A stretch of DNA of 64,000 nt from Fulvia fulva (lineage: Eukaryota > Ascomycota > Dothideomycetes > Mycosphaerellales > Mycosphaerellaceae): NCBI RefSeq assembly GCF_020509005.1, contig NC_063019.1, forward strand, positions 2,852,001-2,916,000, in the 5' to 3' direction. Shown here in pieces: positions 42,701 to 54,523 of the stretch (position 1 is the first letter of the stretch; each line of letters opens with the position of its first letter). The notes beneath the pieces were generated by a model. The model was given only the letters and a program-made list of their open reading frames with translations, had not been told where the DNA came from and made no database searches. Both the position numbers and the translations under genes were made by a program.

Positions 42701-43145
42701 AGGAACCCCAAAGGCACTCCAACAGTTTGGTAGCCATAACTACCTACTGTACTCAGACCTGACCAGGTCAGAAGCATGCATAGCAATACAAATCCGCTCT
42801 GAACACATCGGAGTCAGGGCATACCTGCATCAGAGAAAAGTCCCAGGTATCGAAGACAAGAGTTGCCCATGCGGCTACCTGTCCCAGAATGTCGAACATA
42901 GACTTCTGGTTTGCAAAGAATGGAGTACAGGGAGAGGTGAATGGAGGGCAAGGGCAAGGAACAGAAACTTCCAAGCCATGATCAGCAATAAGGGAGACCT
43001 CCAGAGAATTACAAGGTGGATCATCCACCAAGGATTTTTGGAGCAGTTCTCTCTTACTAGGGAAACAGAGAGATGGATTGAGGAGAGAAAGAAGGAGGAG
43101 GAGAGCAGGAAGAGGGGGACAACTCTAGGGTTGCAGACAAGGTAG
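39759..43145 (+). pseudogene. LINE 2 ORF2, endonuclease-reverse transcriptase with one stop
   Basis: One frame of 1,129 codons runs from the ATG at 39759 to the TAG ending at 43145, broken only by TAG at 42072-42074. Upstream are the APE endonuclease (QYNVNKS, QEPWIN, GDFNLHHPTW, SSDHLPI) and reverse transcriptase (NKAPGPDGIPN, YRPIALLNTLGKLLEK, LDISGAFDNVSH, TGIPQGSTMSP, FVDD at 41811-41822). Downstream are the thumb-like region and CPCGYLSQNVEHRLLVC. The aligned codon in the intact LINE is TGG for Trp, so TAG is a single G-to-A change, compatible with one light RIP event. The truncated product would keep endonuclease and polymerase but lose the C-terminal knuckle. Confidence 0.88.
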
Positions 43146-43348
43146 TCAGAGGCTAACCACCATGACACTAGTGCACCCTAATGGAAGGAAAACTGAGAAC
43201 TCATGGCAAGGAAGCTATTAGAGAAGGAGAGGAGGTTTTTACCTAGGAATAGGTTTCCTACCTTATGCAGTAACATATATAGACATAAATCCGTATGGGC
43301 CGGAGGGCACCACAACGGGTAAATGAATCATCTATCTATCTATCTATA

Positions 43349-43754
43349 TACCCCGTAACATTTACTACGGGACCTAGCCCTCCAAATTTACTACTCTACT
43401 AAACCTTAACAGATTCACTTCGGCTCGTAACTATATAACTTACGGCACTCCCGCGAGTACCCGCGACTACACTAGACCCTAGAAAAAAGACGTAGAAGAC
43501 TCGGAACGTAGGGCAGGTTAGAATAAGGTTTTGAGTAAAGCTACTAAGCGCGGCTTCGTACGGGTTAGCCCTATTAATATAGGGACACGTACTCGCGAGG
43601 GTCGCGTATAAGTATCTAGCCTTCCCTAGGCCTCTCTTGCTTTCTTCGTCTTTCGTTTTATATAGCAATCATACTATACCCTTTATATCTATACTTCGTA
43701 CCTATATTCTCGCTTTTACTCTTATATCTTATAGGCTAGGCTCTCGCCCTAATA
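43349..43754 (+). repeat. 5' LTR of element B
   Basis: It starts TACCCCGTAACATTTACTAC, where the 3' LTR starts TGCCCCG, and ends CTAATA, where the 3' LTR ends CTAACA. Terminal TG...CA has thus become TA...TA, as RIP would do. The 406-bp length equals the other LTR. The 5-bp flanks of the whole element do not match clearly. Confidence 0.8.
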
Positions 43755-44999
43755 TTACGAAAGACTAATAAACCGTTAACTACTCGAGTTATCCTTATAG
43801 GTGACTACGCTACTAATAGAGGTGTTAACCTCGACAACTAAGACACTCTATTCCACTTTAGTAAGTAGGCTAATACCCCCTTCTCGAACGCCGCTACCTT
43901 CGGTACCTAGGTAAACGCTAACCCCGATACCGCCTACGCTCTTATTAACCGTACCGTCTCCTCTTTCCGCGAGACCGCCTAGTAGGTCGAGCAAGCAAAT
44001 AACTAAGCAATATACCTTTAAGGTATTATAAATACCTTCTAGAACCTCGCCCCGTACGCCGACGATAACCGCCGCTAGTACTTCTCTAAGAAGGTTAACG
44101 ACCTAGACGAGTTCGATAGTAATAAGAGCAAGTTTAAGGTATTTAAGATATAGCTCACTATTAAGCTATTAGCTAATACCGACCACTTTCCGTAAGAGAA
44201 GGACAAGGTTACGTACGTCTTCTCCCTCCTTCGGGGAGACGCCGCGGCTTAGGTATAATACTATATCGATAACGCTATATAGACTATCGGCTACCCGGAC
44301 GTCCTTACCTTAATATAGGACCTCCGTACTGTCTTTAGTAATCTAGACCGTAGAGCTACCGCCTAGAACGCTATCTATAACCTCCTCTAGAAGAACAAGA
44401 GCTTCGCCGAGTACCTTACGGCCTTTAACCGCGATATCGGGTTTACCGGCTATAACTAAGAGACTAAGAAGAGTACTCTCCGCCGTAGCTTATTAGTAGA
44501 GCTTCTTCGAGCCCTCGAGGACAAGGACGTCGGTACTATAAGCTTCCGTAAGCTCGTCGAGACCTACTAGCGCCTCGACTCCAATATAAAACATACCGCC
44601 TCTCTCCTCGCTTCCCGTTCTTAAGGTCGTTAGCCTCGTAGTCCCGGAAGCTACTTCGCTACTCTACTAGGCGCCGCCGCTCCTACGGCTCTCCCTCCCG
44701 TCTCTATAGGTAACGCTATAGATCTTAGCGCTAGTACCGCCGTCCCTCGAGTCTAGGGCCTCGTTAACGGTAAGCTTACTCCCGAAGAGAAGCTTCGCCG
44801 TCGCTAGGCCGGACTCTGTACCTACTACGGCGGTCTAGGCTATATCGTAGTTAACTATCCGTAGCTCGCTACCCGTAACGCCCGTAACCCGGTTTACGGC
44901 GCTATCGGCGCTATCGAGCCTACTCCTACTACTCCCGCTAAGTAGGAAAAAGCCTAGGTCTTCCTTATCGACGCGATAAAGACTAAGAATAACGTTTAC

Positions 45000-47900
45000 C
45001 TAAAGTGAAGAGAGGAAAGAAGTTAAGGATCAATATAATATAGCTAGACCTATACGACGAGACGGGTAAGGACTACGCTTATAAACCGTTCGTTACGAAT
45101 ATAAATATCGGCTTAAAGAAACTCTCTTCTTCTAATCTTACTCTTATAGACACTAGCGTACTAGGCGAGTCTTTAATAGACTATAAACTCGCGACCTCTC
45201 TTAACCTCGAACCCTAGAAACTAAAGTACCCTCGTACCCTTAAACTCTTTAACGGTACGGAGACTACTACTAGTAATATTACTTATGTTATATATACATT
45301 AATCACTCTCGGAGGCAAGCGTATATCGATTACTAGCTTCCTTACGTCCCTACCGTATTAGAAGTTTATTCTCGGCCTCCCCTAGTTTAGACGATACTAA
45401 CCTATTATTGACTAGACTTCCCTTACTATTAGCTTCCCCCTAGAAGCTCCTCCGGTACCTCCGCCTTCTCCGCTGCCTTAGCGCGGTCCTAAGTATACTA
45501 AGATCTTCTAGGTAAACGCCGCTACCTTTACTACTACTACTAAGTAGCCTAAAGCTTAAGTCTTCGCCGCCTCTCTCCGCGATATCGACATTGCCCTCGA
45601 GAAGCTCGATAAGAAGCGTATACCTACCGACCCTACTACGAAGGTCCCTCCTTAGGTATACTACATCCTCTACGTATTCGATACTAAAGCCGTAGACGAG
45701 CTACCTCCTTATCGCCCTTACGACTATAAGATTAAGCTAGAAGAAGGTATAGAGACACCGTTCGGACCGCTATATTCTATGTCCCGAGAAGAGCTTATCG
45801 TCCTTAAGAGATACCTCGAAGAGAACCTAAAGAAGGGGTTTATTCGAGCGAGCCGTTCTAGCGCTAGTAGTCCCGTTATGTTCGTTAAGAAGCCCGGCGG
45901 TAGCCTACGCTTCTACGTAGACTACCGAGGCTTAAACGCTATTATAAAGAAGAACCGCTACCTAATACCGTTAATTTAGGAGACGCTCGAGCGCCTCTCT
46001 AAGGCCAAGTACTTTACTAAGCTCGATGTTATCGCTACGTTTAACAAGTTATAAATAGTAGAAGGATACGAGTATCTTATAGCCTTCCGTACTCGCTACG
46101 GGCTATTCGAGTCGCTCGTTATACCCTTCGGCGTTTATAACGGGCCTAGTACCTTCTAGAACTTTATTAACGATATCCTTTAGGAGTTCCTCGATCAGTT
46201 CTACACTACCTATATCGACGACATCCTAGTCTATAGCGAGACTAAGGAGGAGTACCGCGAGCACGTCTATAAGGTCCTTTAGAAGCTCGTAGACGCCGGC
46301 TTATAGCTCGATATTAATAAGTACGAGTTTAAGAAGACCGAAGTCAAGTTCCTTAGTTTAATTATTACCGTAGACGGCATTAAGATAGACTAAGAGAAGA
46401 TCGACGCTATCGTCGAATAGGATACTCCTACGAACGTTAAGGAGGTCTAGGGTTTCCTAGGCTTTACTAACTTCTACCGCCGCTTTATCTACGCATTTTC
46501 GGGCGTAGTACGCCCTTTAACAAGGCTTACGCGTAAGGGTGAGAAGTTCGCCTAGACCGACGAATGCTAGGAGGCTTTTGACTTGCTTAAAGCGAAGTTT
46601 GTTAAGAACCCGCTTCTATAGCACTTCGATTTCGAACTAGAGACCCGTATAGAGACCGACGTATCCGACGGCGTAGTAGGCGGTGTCCTACTATAACGCC
46701 GCTCGCCTAAATCCCCCTAGTTACCTATCGCCTTCCTCTCTAAGAAGATGACCGCTACGGAGTATAACTACGAGATCTACGATAAGGAGCTTCTCGCTAT
46801 CGTTAAAGCTTTTAAAGAGTAGCGCCCCGAGCTCGAAGGCTCTACTATACCCGTCTAAGTAAGCTCTGACTACAAGAACCTTATCTAATTTATAAAGAGC
46901 AAGCTACTTAATCGTCGCTAGGCCCGCTAGAGCGAGTTCCTCTCCCGGTTTAACTTTATAATCTCGTATACGCCCGGTAAGGCCAACTCGATAGCCGACG
47001 CCCTTACCCGCCGCCCTAGTAACTCTCTAGTTGATCGAAGAGGGGGCTAGTAAATCGTAGAGTAATAAGTTATTAAAGAGTATAACCTCTCTTCCGAGCT
47101 TTAAGAGTACCTATCGAACGGCTAGCCTACGCTCGCCGCTTCCTTTACTACTCTCGTACTCGCTCCTACCTACCTTAACAAGATTAATAATGAATCCGAG
47201 CCTAAAGAATACGCCTCGGACGCTAAGGACTTAAACGACGATAAAGAGGGCTTAGTAGCGACCGACGGCTTATCCGAATTAGACTTTAAGGGGTTTAATA
47301 ATAAGGAGCAACCTAAAGGCATTATAGCACGAGTACAAATAGCGTACGATACCGACCTAGACGCCTAAGAGTTAGTTTAGGCCCTTAAATCTAGCGTAAG
47401 GACATTCCCGGGCTTCTCGCTATCCGAGGACGAGCTCTAGGAAGGTGTCGTCTACTTCCGTAAGAAGCTTTACGTACCGTAGCCCGAAGGCTCTAATATC
47501 CGAGCTAAGATTCTTTAAATTGTCTACGACTCCGCCTCTAGGGGTCACCTAGGCGTAGGTAAGACCTATAAGCTCCTCGCTAGGTATTACTAGTAGCCGT
47601 ATTCCTAGAAGGACGTCCGCCGCTACGTACTAAACTACGCTACTTACCGAAGAGCTAAAGCTAACCGCTACCGCCCCTACGGTCTCTTATACCCTCTCCC
47701 GGCTCCTAATCGTCCGTAGAAGTACATTACTATAGACTTTATTACCGATCTTCCTTACGGTAAGATCTTTAGCGGCGTAAAGGTAAAGGCCCTTCTAGTA
47801 ATCGTAGACCGTTACTCTAAGGACCGGTATATAGTCCCGTACTAGAGTATAACCGTAAAGGAGACTACTCGCTTATTCTACGAATTCGTCTAGCGCTTTT

Positions 47901-48392
47901 AAGGCCTCCCGGATAGTATCACCTCTAATAGAGGCTCCTAGTTCATCTCGTACTTCTAGAAGCGTCTATGTACTATCCTAGGCATTAAGTATAACCTCTC
48001 GACTAGTTTTTAGCTATAGACCGACGGCTAGACCGAAGTTACGAACGCTATCCTCGAGTAGGTCCTTCGTTACTTCGTCGACTACTACTAGAAGGATTGG
48101 CCTTAGTATATCCCTACGGTAGAGTTCGCTACTCGTAACTAGGACTCGGAGACTACTAGCTACTCTCCCTTCTATACTACGAGAGGTTACTACCCTCGTA
48201 TAGGTATAGAACTAGAAGAGCCTCTCCCGCCTACCGAAGACGTAAACGAGTAAGTAGCAGACGAGTTCGCTACTATACTCTTATAGATCTATAAAGAAGT
48301 CTACGACGAGATAGTATACGTATAAGTAATCTACGAGGATTAAGCTAATCGTCGTCGCTAGCTAGCTCCCGACTACTAAGTAGGTAATATAG
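45000..48392 (+). pseudogene. Element B pol relic (protease, RT, RNase H, integrase)
   Basis: In one frame, [18 protein letters not shown] (near 45890-45945) and YIDDILVYS (46211-46237) mark the reverse transcriptase and its catalytic Asp pair. The frame carries repeated TAG and TAA codons that fit mutated CAG, CAA or TGG. RNase H text lies near 46660-46850, and an integrase N-terminal segment (GHLGVGKTYKLLA) near 47541. The longest intact stretch is only 66 codons at 45779-45979. Not functional. Confidence 0.78.
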
Positions 48393-51300
48393 ATAGATAG
48401 ATTTGTTATTCCCCTGTTCTAGAACCCTATCCGGCCTATATAGGTATATATCTATTATTATATACAAAGGGAAACCCGAATAGGTGAAAACCCTTCCCGC
48501 CCCCGACTACTCCTTATCTAGTTTAGCTTTCCCTCTGAACGTACGTAGTCTATGTCACTACCCCGTTAGCCCCCGCTCCTAGCCGGTCTCGTCGCGCTAC
48601 GTCGTGTCCTCTCTTCCTATACTGTTCCTACTAGGCGGTACTGTTCTAGCTAGCCCTTCTCTAGTATCTAGTTCGTAATGCGCCGTAGGTCCTTAGCGTT
48701 GTTAAGAAGTGCCCTAATCGTCCGGTTCCTCGCCTTTACTATCCACTCCCCCCTTCCTAGCGACTACCTCGGATAGACGAGGAGTACGTACCGTACGTTC
48801 TAGGAGCGATAGCCGTAGGGGCAGCTAGTATTCGTGTATCCTAGAACCTTCCTCTATAATAGGTACCCCTAGAGGCCGATGTGTTCGCTTCGTAGTTAGG
48901 TTACTATACTACTCTATACCCTCGTAAGGCGGTAGTAGATAAGCTTCGGGGGGTGCTTAACCGCGGATTTTGTAGCTGACTATTCCTTAGGTTATCCCGC
49001 TAGCTAAGGGCGTCTACTATACCCTACAACCTAGTTGTTCCACCTCTCTTTCTATAGTTGCTCTATAAACGATTTCTTACCTTCCTATTATATTACTAGC
49101 TGTTCGTCCCTTGCCCGGTAGTTCGGCTCGTTTCCGGGTCGAATGCCCCTATACGCTAGTACTAATTCGCGGGCCCTTACGACTGTACTAGCGATGACCT
49201 TCTGTACTAGGTACTGTGCCGACTTGCCTAAGTAGGAGGTCCGTAGTCCCTAGATATATAGGTCGATCGGCGGTATAGCGGTCTCGTACTTAAGCATCCT
49301 CGTTAGTGTCGACTTATATACCCCGGTGACCTTCCTTAGGCATTGGTTTTAGATCTTCGCTAGCGGCGCGACGAGTCCCTTCGATAGGTAGGCCCTCTCG
49401 CCTAAGGACCACACTTAGCTACTATAGGTAAGGACTGGCCGTATAATAGCCGTATATAGAAGTCGTAACTACCGGAAGTCCGCCCCCTATATAGACGTAG
49501 TGAGCCTCTAGTATAATGCTATATTCTGTTTAGCTTTCCGTAATATTGCCTATACGTGCTTCCTCTACCGTAGCGCCGGGTCTACCTATAGTCCGAGGAT
49601 CCTAAGCTAATTTGCCGGGTTAGTCGTGTGCCCCTATATCTAGATAGAAGCTTGTATATTATAGAACCGTGGCCGGCGCGTAAAGTGTATTAGATTGTAC
49701 TTTTCTAGGGCAAACCGAGCCCCGTGCCTCCTAGCCTAGTCCTCGTAGATCTTGTGCTTCTCTTCTAGTAGCCTATAGTTCTCCTTAGTCGTGGAAGACT
49801 ACGCTAGGATGTTTGTGTCGTCTACGAAGCCGCTCGTAGCGGTGTTCTGGGATTCTAGGGCTAGGAGTAGCGTCGCTATAAAGAAGAGGAATAGAATAGG
49901 TACTAGCGTTAAGCCTTACGGGATTCTAGTATAGACTACTTAAAATAGGCTTCTATACTAGCCGACTAGGATCGACGTACTACGGCTTTGGAGGTAGGAC
50001 CGTACGAAGTTAACAAGCTACTTAGGGAGTCCTTTCGACCTTAGGATGTAGAGTAGCCGCGGGTATAACACGTAGTCGAAGGCTCCCGATATGTCTAGGC
50101 TAAGTAAGGAAGCTACCTTATCCCTATTCTTATACTAGATAGCCTTTACCTAAGAGGTGATAAGTTCTATCGCGGATAGCGTCGATCGCTATAGGCGCGT
50201 ACCTATCTAGGTGTCCGGGAGTAGGGAGTGTTCCTCTACCGCCTCGGAGAGTCTCGTTATAACTAGCTTCTTAAGCGCCTTCCTAAGAGTGTTAAGGAGC
50301 GCAATTAGGCGGTACGACTTTACCTACGTATAGTCTTCCTTCTGCGGCTTACGTAGGACTACTATCGTCGATTATTTAAAAGCTATCGGGTGGTACCCGG
50401 TCTGTAGGTAGGCGTTAAAGATCGCTATAACTACTAGGGCTAGTTGATCTCTATACTTCTTTAGTAGCTCGTTTAGGATCCTATCCGGCCCCGGGGCTTT
50501 CTTCGCCGGCAACTTCCTTAGCATAGCGGCAACTTCTCCCTCGGACACCTCCTATTAGACCGCGATACTAGGGGCTAGGGGAGTAGAGCTGTTTATGTCG
50601 CTTAGATTAGCCTCGACTAGGGGCGGGAAGAACTTACTAGCTAGTAGACGCGCCTTAGCCTCGGGGTCGCTAACCGGGCTACTAGGCGATTATAGCGCTA
50701 GGATAGAGAAGGAGGGGCCCTGTGTAGGGTCCTATCGGGCCTATTTCGCTAGCTTCTATATCCTCTCTAGCTTGCCGGCGATTTCTTCTACTATAGCCCT
50801 CTAGCCGACTACTTTCTCCCTTCGTATTATAGCTTTCTTCTATTGGTATGCCTCCCTATATACGTTCTAGGCCTCCTCGCTATAGCTGCTCGTCTATACT
50901 CGGCGGGCTCTCCTTGCTTCTCTTACTACCGTAGTACACTCCGGCGTCTAGTATAGTTTAGACTATGTCGTTAGTTAGGTAAGCGGAACGTAAAGTGAGG
51001 TCGCTTTTCTTATTTCGTCTATTAACCCCTAGACTGCTTCGTCTATCTCGTCTTTACTATTATATTACTACTGCGCGATCTAGACTAGCCTCTTAGAGTT
51101 ATCGAGGTACGCCTAGATGTTGGCCTAGTGGGCCTTTTCCTAGTTTAGCTTAGGGGTTCCCGCTAGTGTACGTTATATCTATATCGTAATAGAGGTCCTG
51201 ACTAGTATATAGTCTGACGACGCCTCGAGTTCATATTCGATCCTATAGTAGGTTACCGTGTAGTAGTGGCTATCTAAGATCTAGGAGAGGTCGATCGTGC

Positions 51301-53376
51301 CTTAGAGTCCCCCTCTCTTCTAGGTGCCTAGGTCCTTCGGGGTATTAAGGGCAATTGCGTTGCTCGCCATTAAGTCGAGTACTTCGTCGGCTATAGGGTA
51401 CGGCTACATAAGGCTTTCCTAGGAAGGGTAGTATATATTAAAGTCTCCTACTACGATGTAGCACCCTTATCTCTTGAGCGCACTGTCTAGGTGTCTATAG
51501 ACCCCTAGGTCGCGGCTAGACCTCGAGGCTAGCGGTTGTATATATAGGTTGTATATCTAGGTGCTACCTACGTGGAGGGAGGTAATATCGCCCCCGCCTT
51601 CTTCGTCTACGTAGTACACTACCTCCTAGTCGGATTCTAGTATGTCCTTACTAATATAGAAGTACGTACGGGGTCTGCCGTCGCCTCGTAGGTATATCGT
51701 GTAGCCTAGTGACTTATAGGTCGTTAGTCTCTTATAGTGCGGGTTAATCTATAGCTCCTAGATTATAAGGACGTAGTGGACGCGCGGGTCCGCCTCGTAT
51801 AGGAAATGGTTCTAGACTATATCCTTGCTATAGTTAACGTTATACTAGATAATGCTAAGCGTATCAAGGCTAGTTATCGGCATCGACAATTATTTCCTCT
51901 ATATCGTCCTATGTCCTACTACCCTATACGTCCTAGTCTACGCCTATCGGCTATATACTAAAGGGGAGCCGGGCCTAGTTAGATTCCCTCGCCGTAGCTA
52001 GCAGAGCACGTGGCCTCCCGTACGCCCTAGGTTACGTATCCTTTATATCGTTCTCGGCCCTAGGGCGCTTATGCCCGACCGCCGCTAGTTAGTTCCGGTA
52101 TAGGCTAGCCTCACGGTCGCCGTAGAATCTTAGGGCGACGGTTCTGTTTGTGATTGCCTTGTTTTTCGCTAGTTTCCGCTATAGGCATTCCGTACTATAC
52201 GATAGGTGGTGCCCCGGACAGTTCGCGCACCGTCTCGTAGTCGATATATAGTCCCTAGATATATAGTCTCCTATATAGTTCGAGTAGGCCTGCTTGTTTG
52301 TATACGTATAGGTTTAGTGTCTATACTGTTAGCATTTAAAGCATTAGAGGACACGAAAGGATAAGGAGTGCTTTTCTACTATCTTAAGGCTATATTGCTA
52401 GACTAGGCCTTGTTCTATCGCTAGATCCGCCGCTTTCGCGTCTTATAGCTATACTATTAGCGCCGAGGCCTTCTTGCCTTCTAGCCATTTCCTATAGAGC
52501 CAAGTCGCCTTCTAGATTAGAGAGTTAAGAGTGACCGGGTTGTCCTCTTAGAGAGCGCGTAGGTAACCCTAGTTAGTTAGGTCAAACTCCTTAGGCATGT
52601 CGTGGACTAGGATCGTGAATTGTTTCGTTAAGACCTTCGCTAATGCCGTAACCTTAGATGCCTACTATAGCTATGCCTCTAGGTACCTCCTAGCAGTAGT
52701 AGAGCTAGTATAGATCTATAGAGTGCCGTTAGACTGTTAGTTCACTACGACCACCCCTAGTTAGTTAATTCGTTAGGCGAGCTCCTTGTTCGATAGCTTC
52801 GTAACTTCGGCCTAGTCTTCCTTTACTACAATACGGATCGTAACTATATCGTGCGTTAGGCGGGGGCCTAGTATCGATGCCGCGACCGATGCCTAGCTAT
52901 AGGGGTGTTGATTCCGGGTAGCCTTACTAATCGCCTAGGACGTCGTCCTTATTTCTTGTTGCCCTCGGTAATACGACAGTATAAGCGCCGTACGTAGCTG
53001 AGTGATCATTACCTATAGAGACCGGTAAGGGAGCTGATCGTTAGTTTCTATACTTTTTGCGTCCTCTATAAGTTGCTACTAGTTGTCTTAGGGGGGCTTC
53101 GCCTATAGGGCCGTAGGCGCCGTTAGTGCCGTAGCCTAGGCTACTATTGCCTAGGAGTTGCCTAATGTAGCTAGGCACCTCCGCGGCGTTTAGAGCTAAA
53201 GAAACAGGGTGAAGAGAGCTTTAAGCTGTCTAGATTAAATAAGGTAGAACTCCCTTAGTCCTAGGGGTAGTGGCCTGCTTTATATATCGTTGGAATGGCC
53301 TTAATAAGAGCTTTCGAATGTATCTTGTTTTGGCGTAGAGATCGATGAGCCGACGCGTCGAGTAGTAATTGGCCCT
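48393..53376 (-). mobile_element. RIPed Tad1-like LINE of the first family, inverted, inside element B
   Basis: 4,984 bp in minus orientation, starting on the plus strand with the complement of the (ATCT)n tail (ATAGATAGATAGATTTG) and ending near the mutated 5' leader at 53340. It aligns along its length with the intact LINE at 29549-34528, with C-to-T and G-to-A changes that break both ORFs. A 15-bp duplication, AAGTAGGTAATATAG at 48378-48392 and AAGTAGGCAATATAG at 53377-53391, flanks it; the single difference is C against T. Confidence 0.87.
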
Positions 53377-54117
53377 AAGTAGGCAATATAGTCTACCTTA
53401 ACTCTAAGAATATTAAGACGGACCGCCCCTCTAAGAAGCTAAGCTAGAAGAATCTAGGTCCTTTTAAGATCACCGAGCTTATTAGTTTATACGCCTACCG
53501 TCTAGCTCTTCCTACGAATATAAATATCTACGACGTCTTCTATCCCGTACGCCTTCGGCCGTCGGCTAAGGACCTATTCCCGAACTAAAACTAAGATATA
53601 CTAGGTCCTCCCGATGAAGTAGAAGTCGACGAGCCTATTAACCTACCTTCTAACGACTATACCGTCCGTAAGATCCGGGGAATCCGCGTAGAGCCTAACG
53701 ACGTTAAAGGACTACCGCCGATTAAGTATAAAGTCGAATAGTAAGGTTGCCCTAAGTAGGATATCTTATAGGAACCTATCTAACATATCATCTTTAATCG
53801 TTAAGTAATCGAAGAATACTACGCCCGCGTAGACGGCCTAGAAGTTAATATCGGTAGGCTCTTTAAATCTAAGCTCTTCGACGGGGCTTACTAATAGTAT
53901 ATCGACTATAATATTAGGCCTAGGCCTAGTACTAAAGCTGAACATCCTCGATATATAGAACTACTACGGCTTCGTAGGAACTTAGCTTTGTTCGGGGGGG
54001 CTACTATTATAGTCTCCCTATAGAGTGTATAGAAGGTAGGGATAGAAGAGCCTTAGAGTACTTAGAAGTCGTTAAGAAGTGAAAGTCTAGCTTAGTATAT
54101 AAGCGCTAAGAATTATA
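53377..54117 (+). pseudogene. Element B 3' coding tail relic
   Basis: After the inverted LINE the interrupted frame resumes as VGNIVYLNSKNI followed by a KNLGPFKI-like segment typical of the region between integrase and the chromodomain in gypsy elements. Stops from RIP are frequent. It ends just before the 3' LTR. Confidence 0.6.
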
Positions 54118-54523
54118 TGCCCCGTAATATTCACTACGGGACCTAGCCCTCTAAATTTACTACTCTACTAAACCTTAATAGATTTACTTCGGCTCGTAAC
54201 TATATAACTTACGGCACTCCTACGAGCACCCGCGACTACGCTAGACCCTAGAAGAAACACGTAGAAGACTCGGAACGTAGGACAGGTTAGAACAAGGTCT
54301 TAAGCAAAGCTACTAAGCGCGGCTTCGTACGGGTTAGCCCTATTAATATAGGGACACGTACTCGCGAGGGTCGCGTATAAATTTCTAGCCTTCCCTAGGC
54401 CGCTCTTACTTTCTTCGTCTTTCGTTTTGTGTAGCAATTATACTATACCCTTTATATCTATACTTCGCACCTACGTTCTCGCTTTTACTCTTATATCTTA
54501 TAGGCTAGGCTCTCGTCCTAACA
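54118..54523 (+). repeat. 3' LTR of element B
   Basis: 406 bp beginning TGCCCCGTAATATTCACTAC and ending CTAACA. It aligns without obvious gaps to the 5' LTR; differences are mainly C/T and G/A. It keeps the terminal TG and CA that the 5' LTR has lost. Confidence 0.82.

Larger units (their letters stand above)
38489..43345 (+). mobile_element. Second, divergent Tad1-like LINE, un-RIPed and CpG-poor
   Basis: The element starts AGAGGCGTGACACG just before its ORF1 ATG, so its leader is very short or truncated, and ends in (ATCT)n at about 43328-43345. ORF layout and motifs match the first LINE, but nucleotide identity is low and the sequence is strikingly rich in CA and TG and poor in CG. Its 3' end abuts the LTR of element B; no clean target duplication was identified. 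One nonsense codon interrupts ORF2. Confidence 0.85.
43349..54523 (+). mobile_element. RIPed Ty3/gypsy-type LTR retrotransposon B, interrupted by an inverted LINE
   Basis: Two direct LTRs, 43349-43754 and 54118-54523, are both 406 bp. The internal region holds mutated gag-like sequence (about 43.8-45.0 kb), then protease, reverse transcriptase, RNase H and integrase relics in that order, which is gypsy order. The 3' coding tail is separated by a 4,984-bp inverted LINE at 48393-53376. Without the insertion and one target copy the element is about 6.2 kb. CA and TG dinucleotides are nearly absent and stops are frequent, the RIP signature. Confidence 0.85.

Noticed and set aside
29549..43345. 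Reading FVDD as a mutated reverse-transcriptase active site
   Set aside because: Both LINEs, though strongly diverged, carry FVDD, so it is the family's normal form.
43349..54523. A 5-bp target duplication for LTR element B
   Set aside because: The flanks read CTATA and ATTAT. They do not match even allowing C/T changes, so none is claimed.
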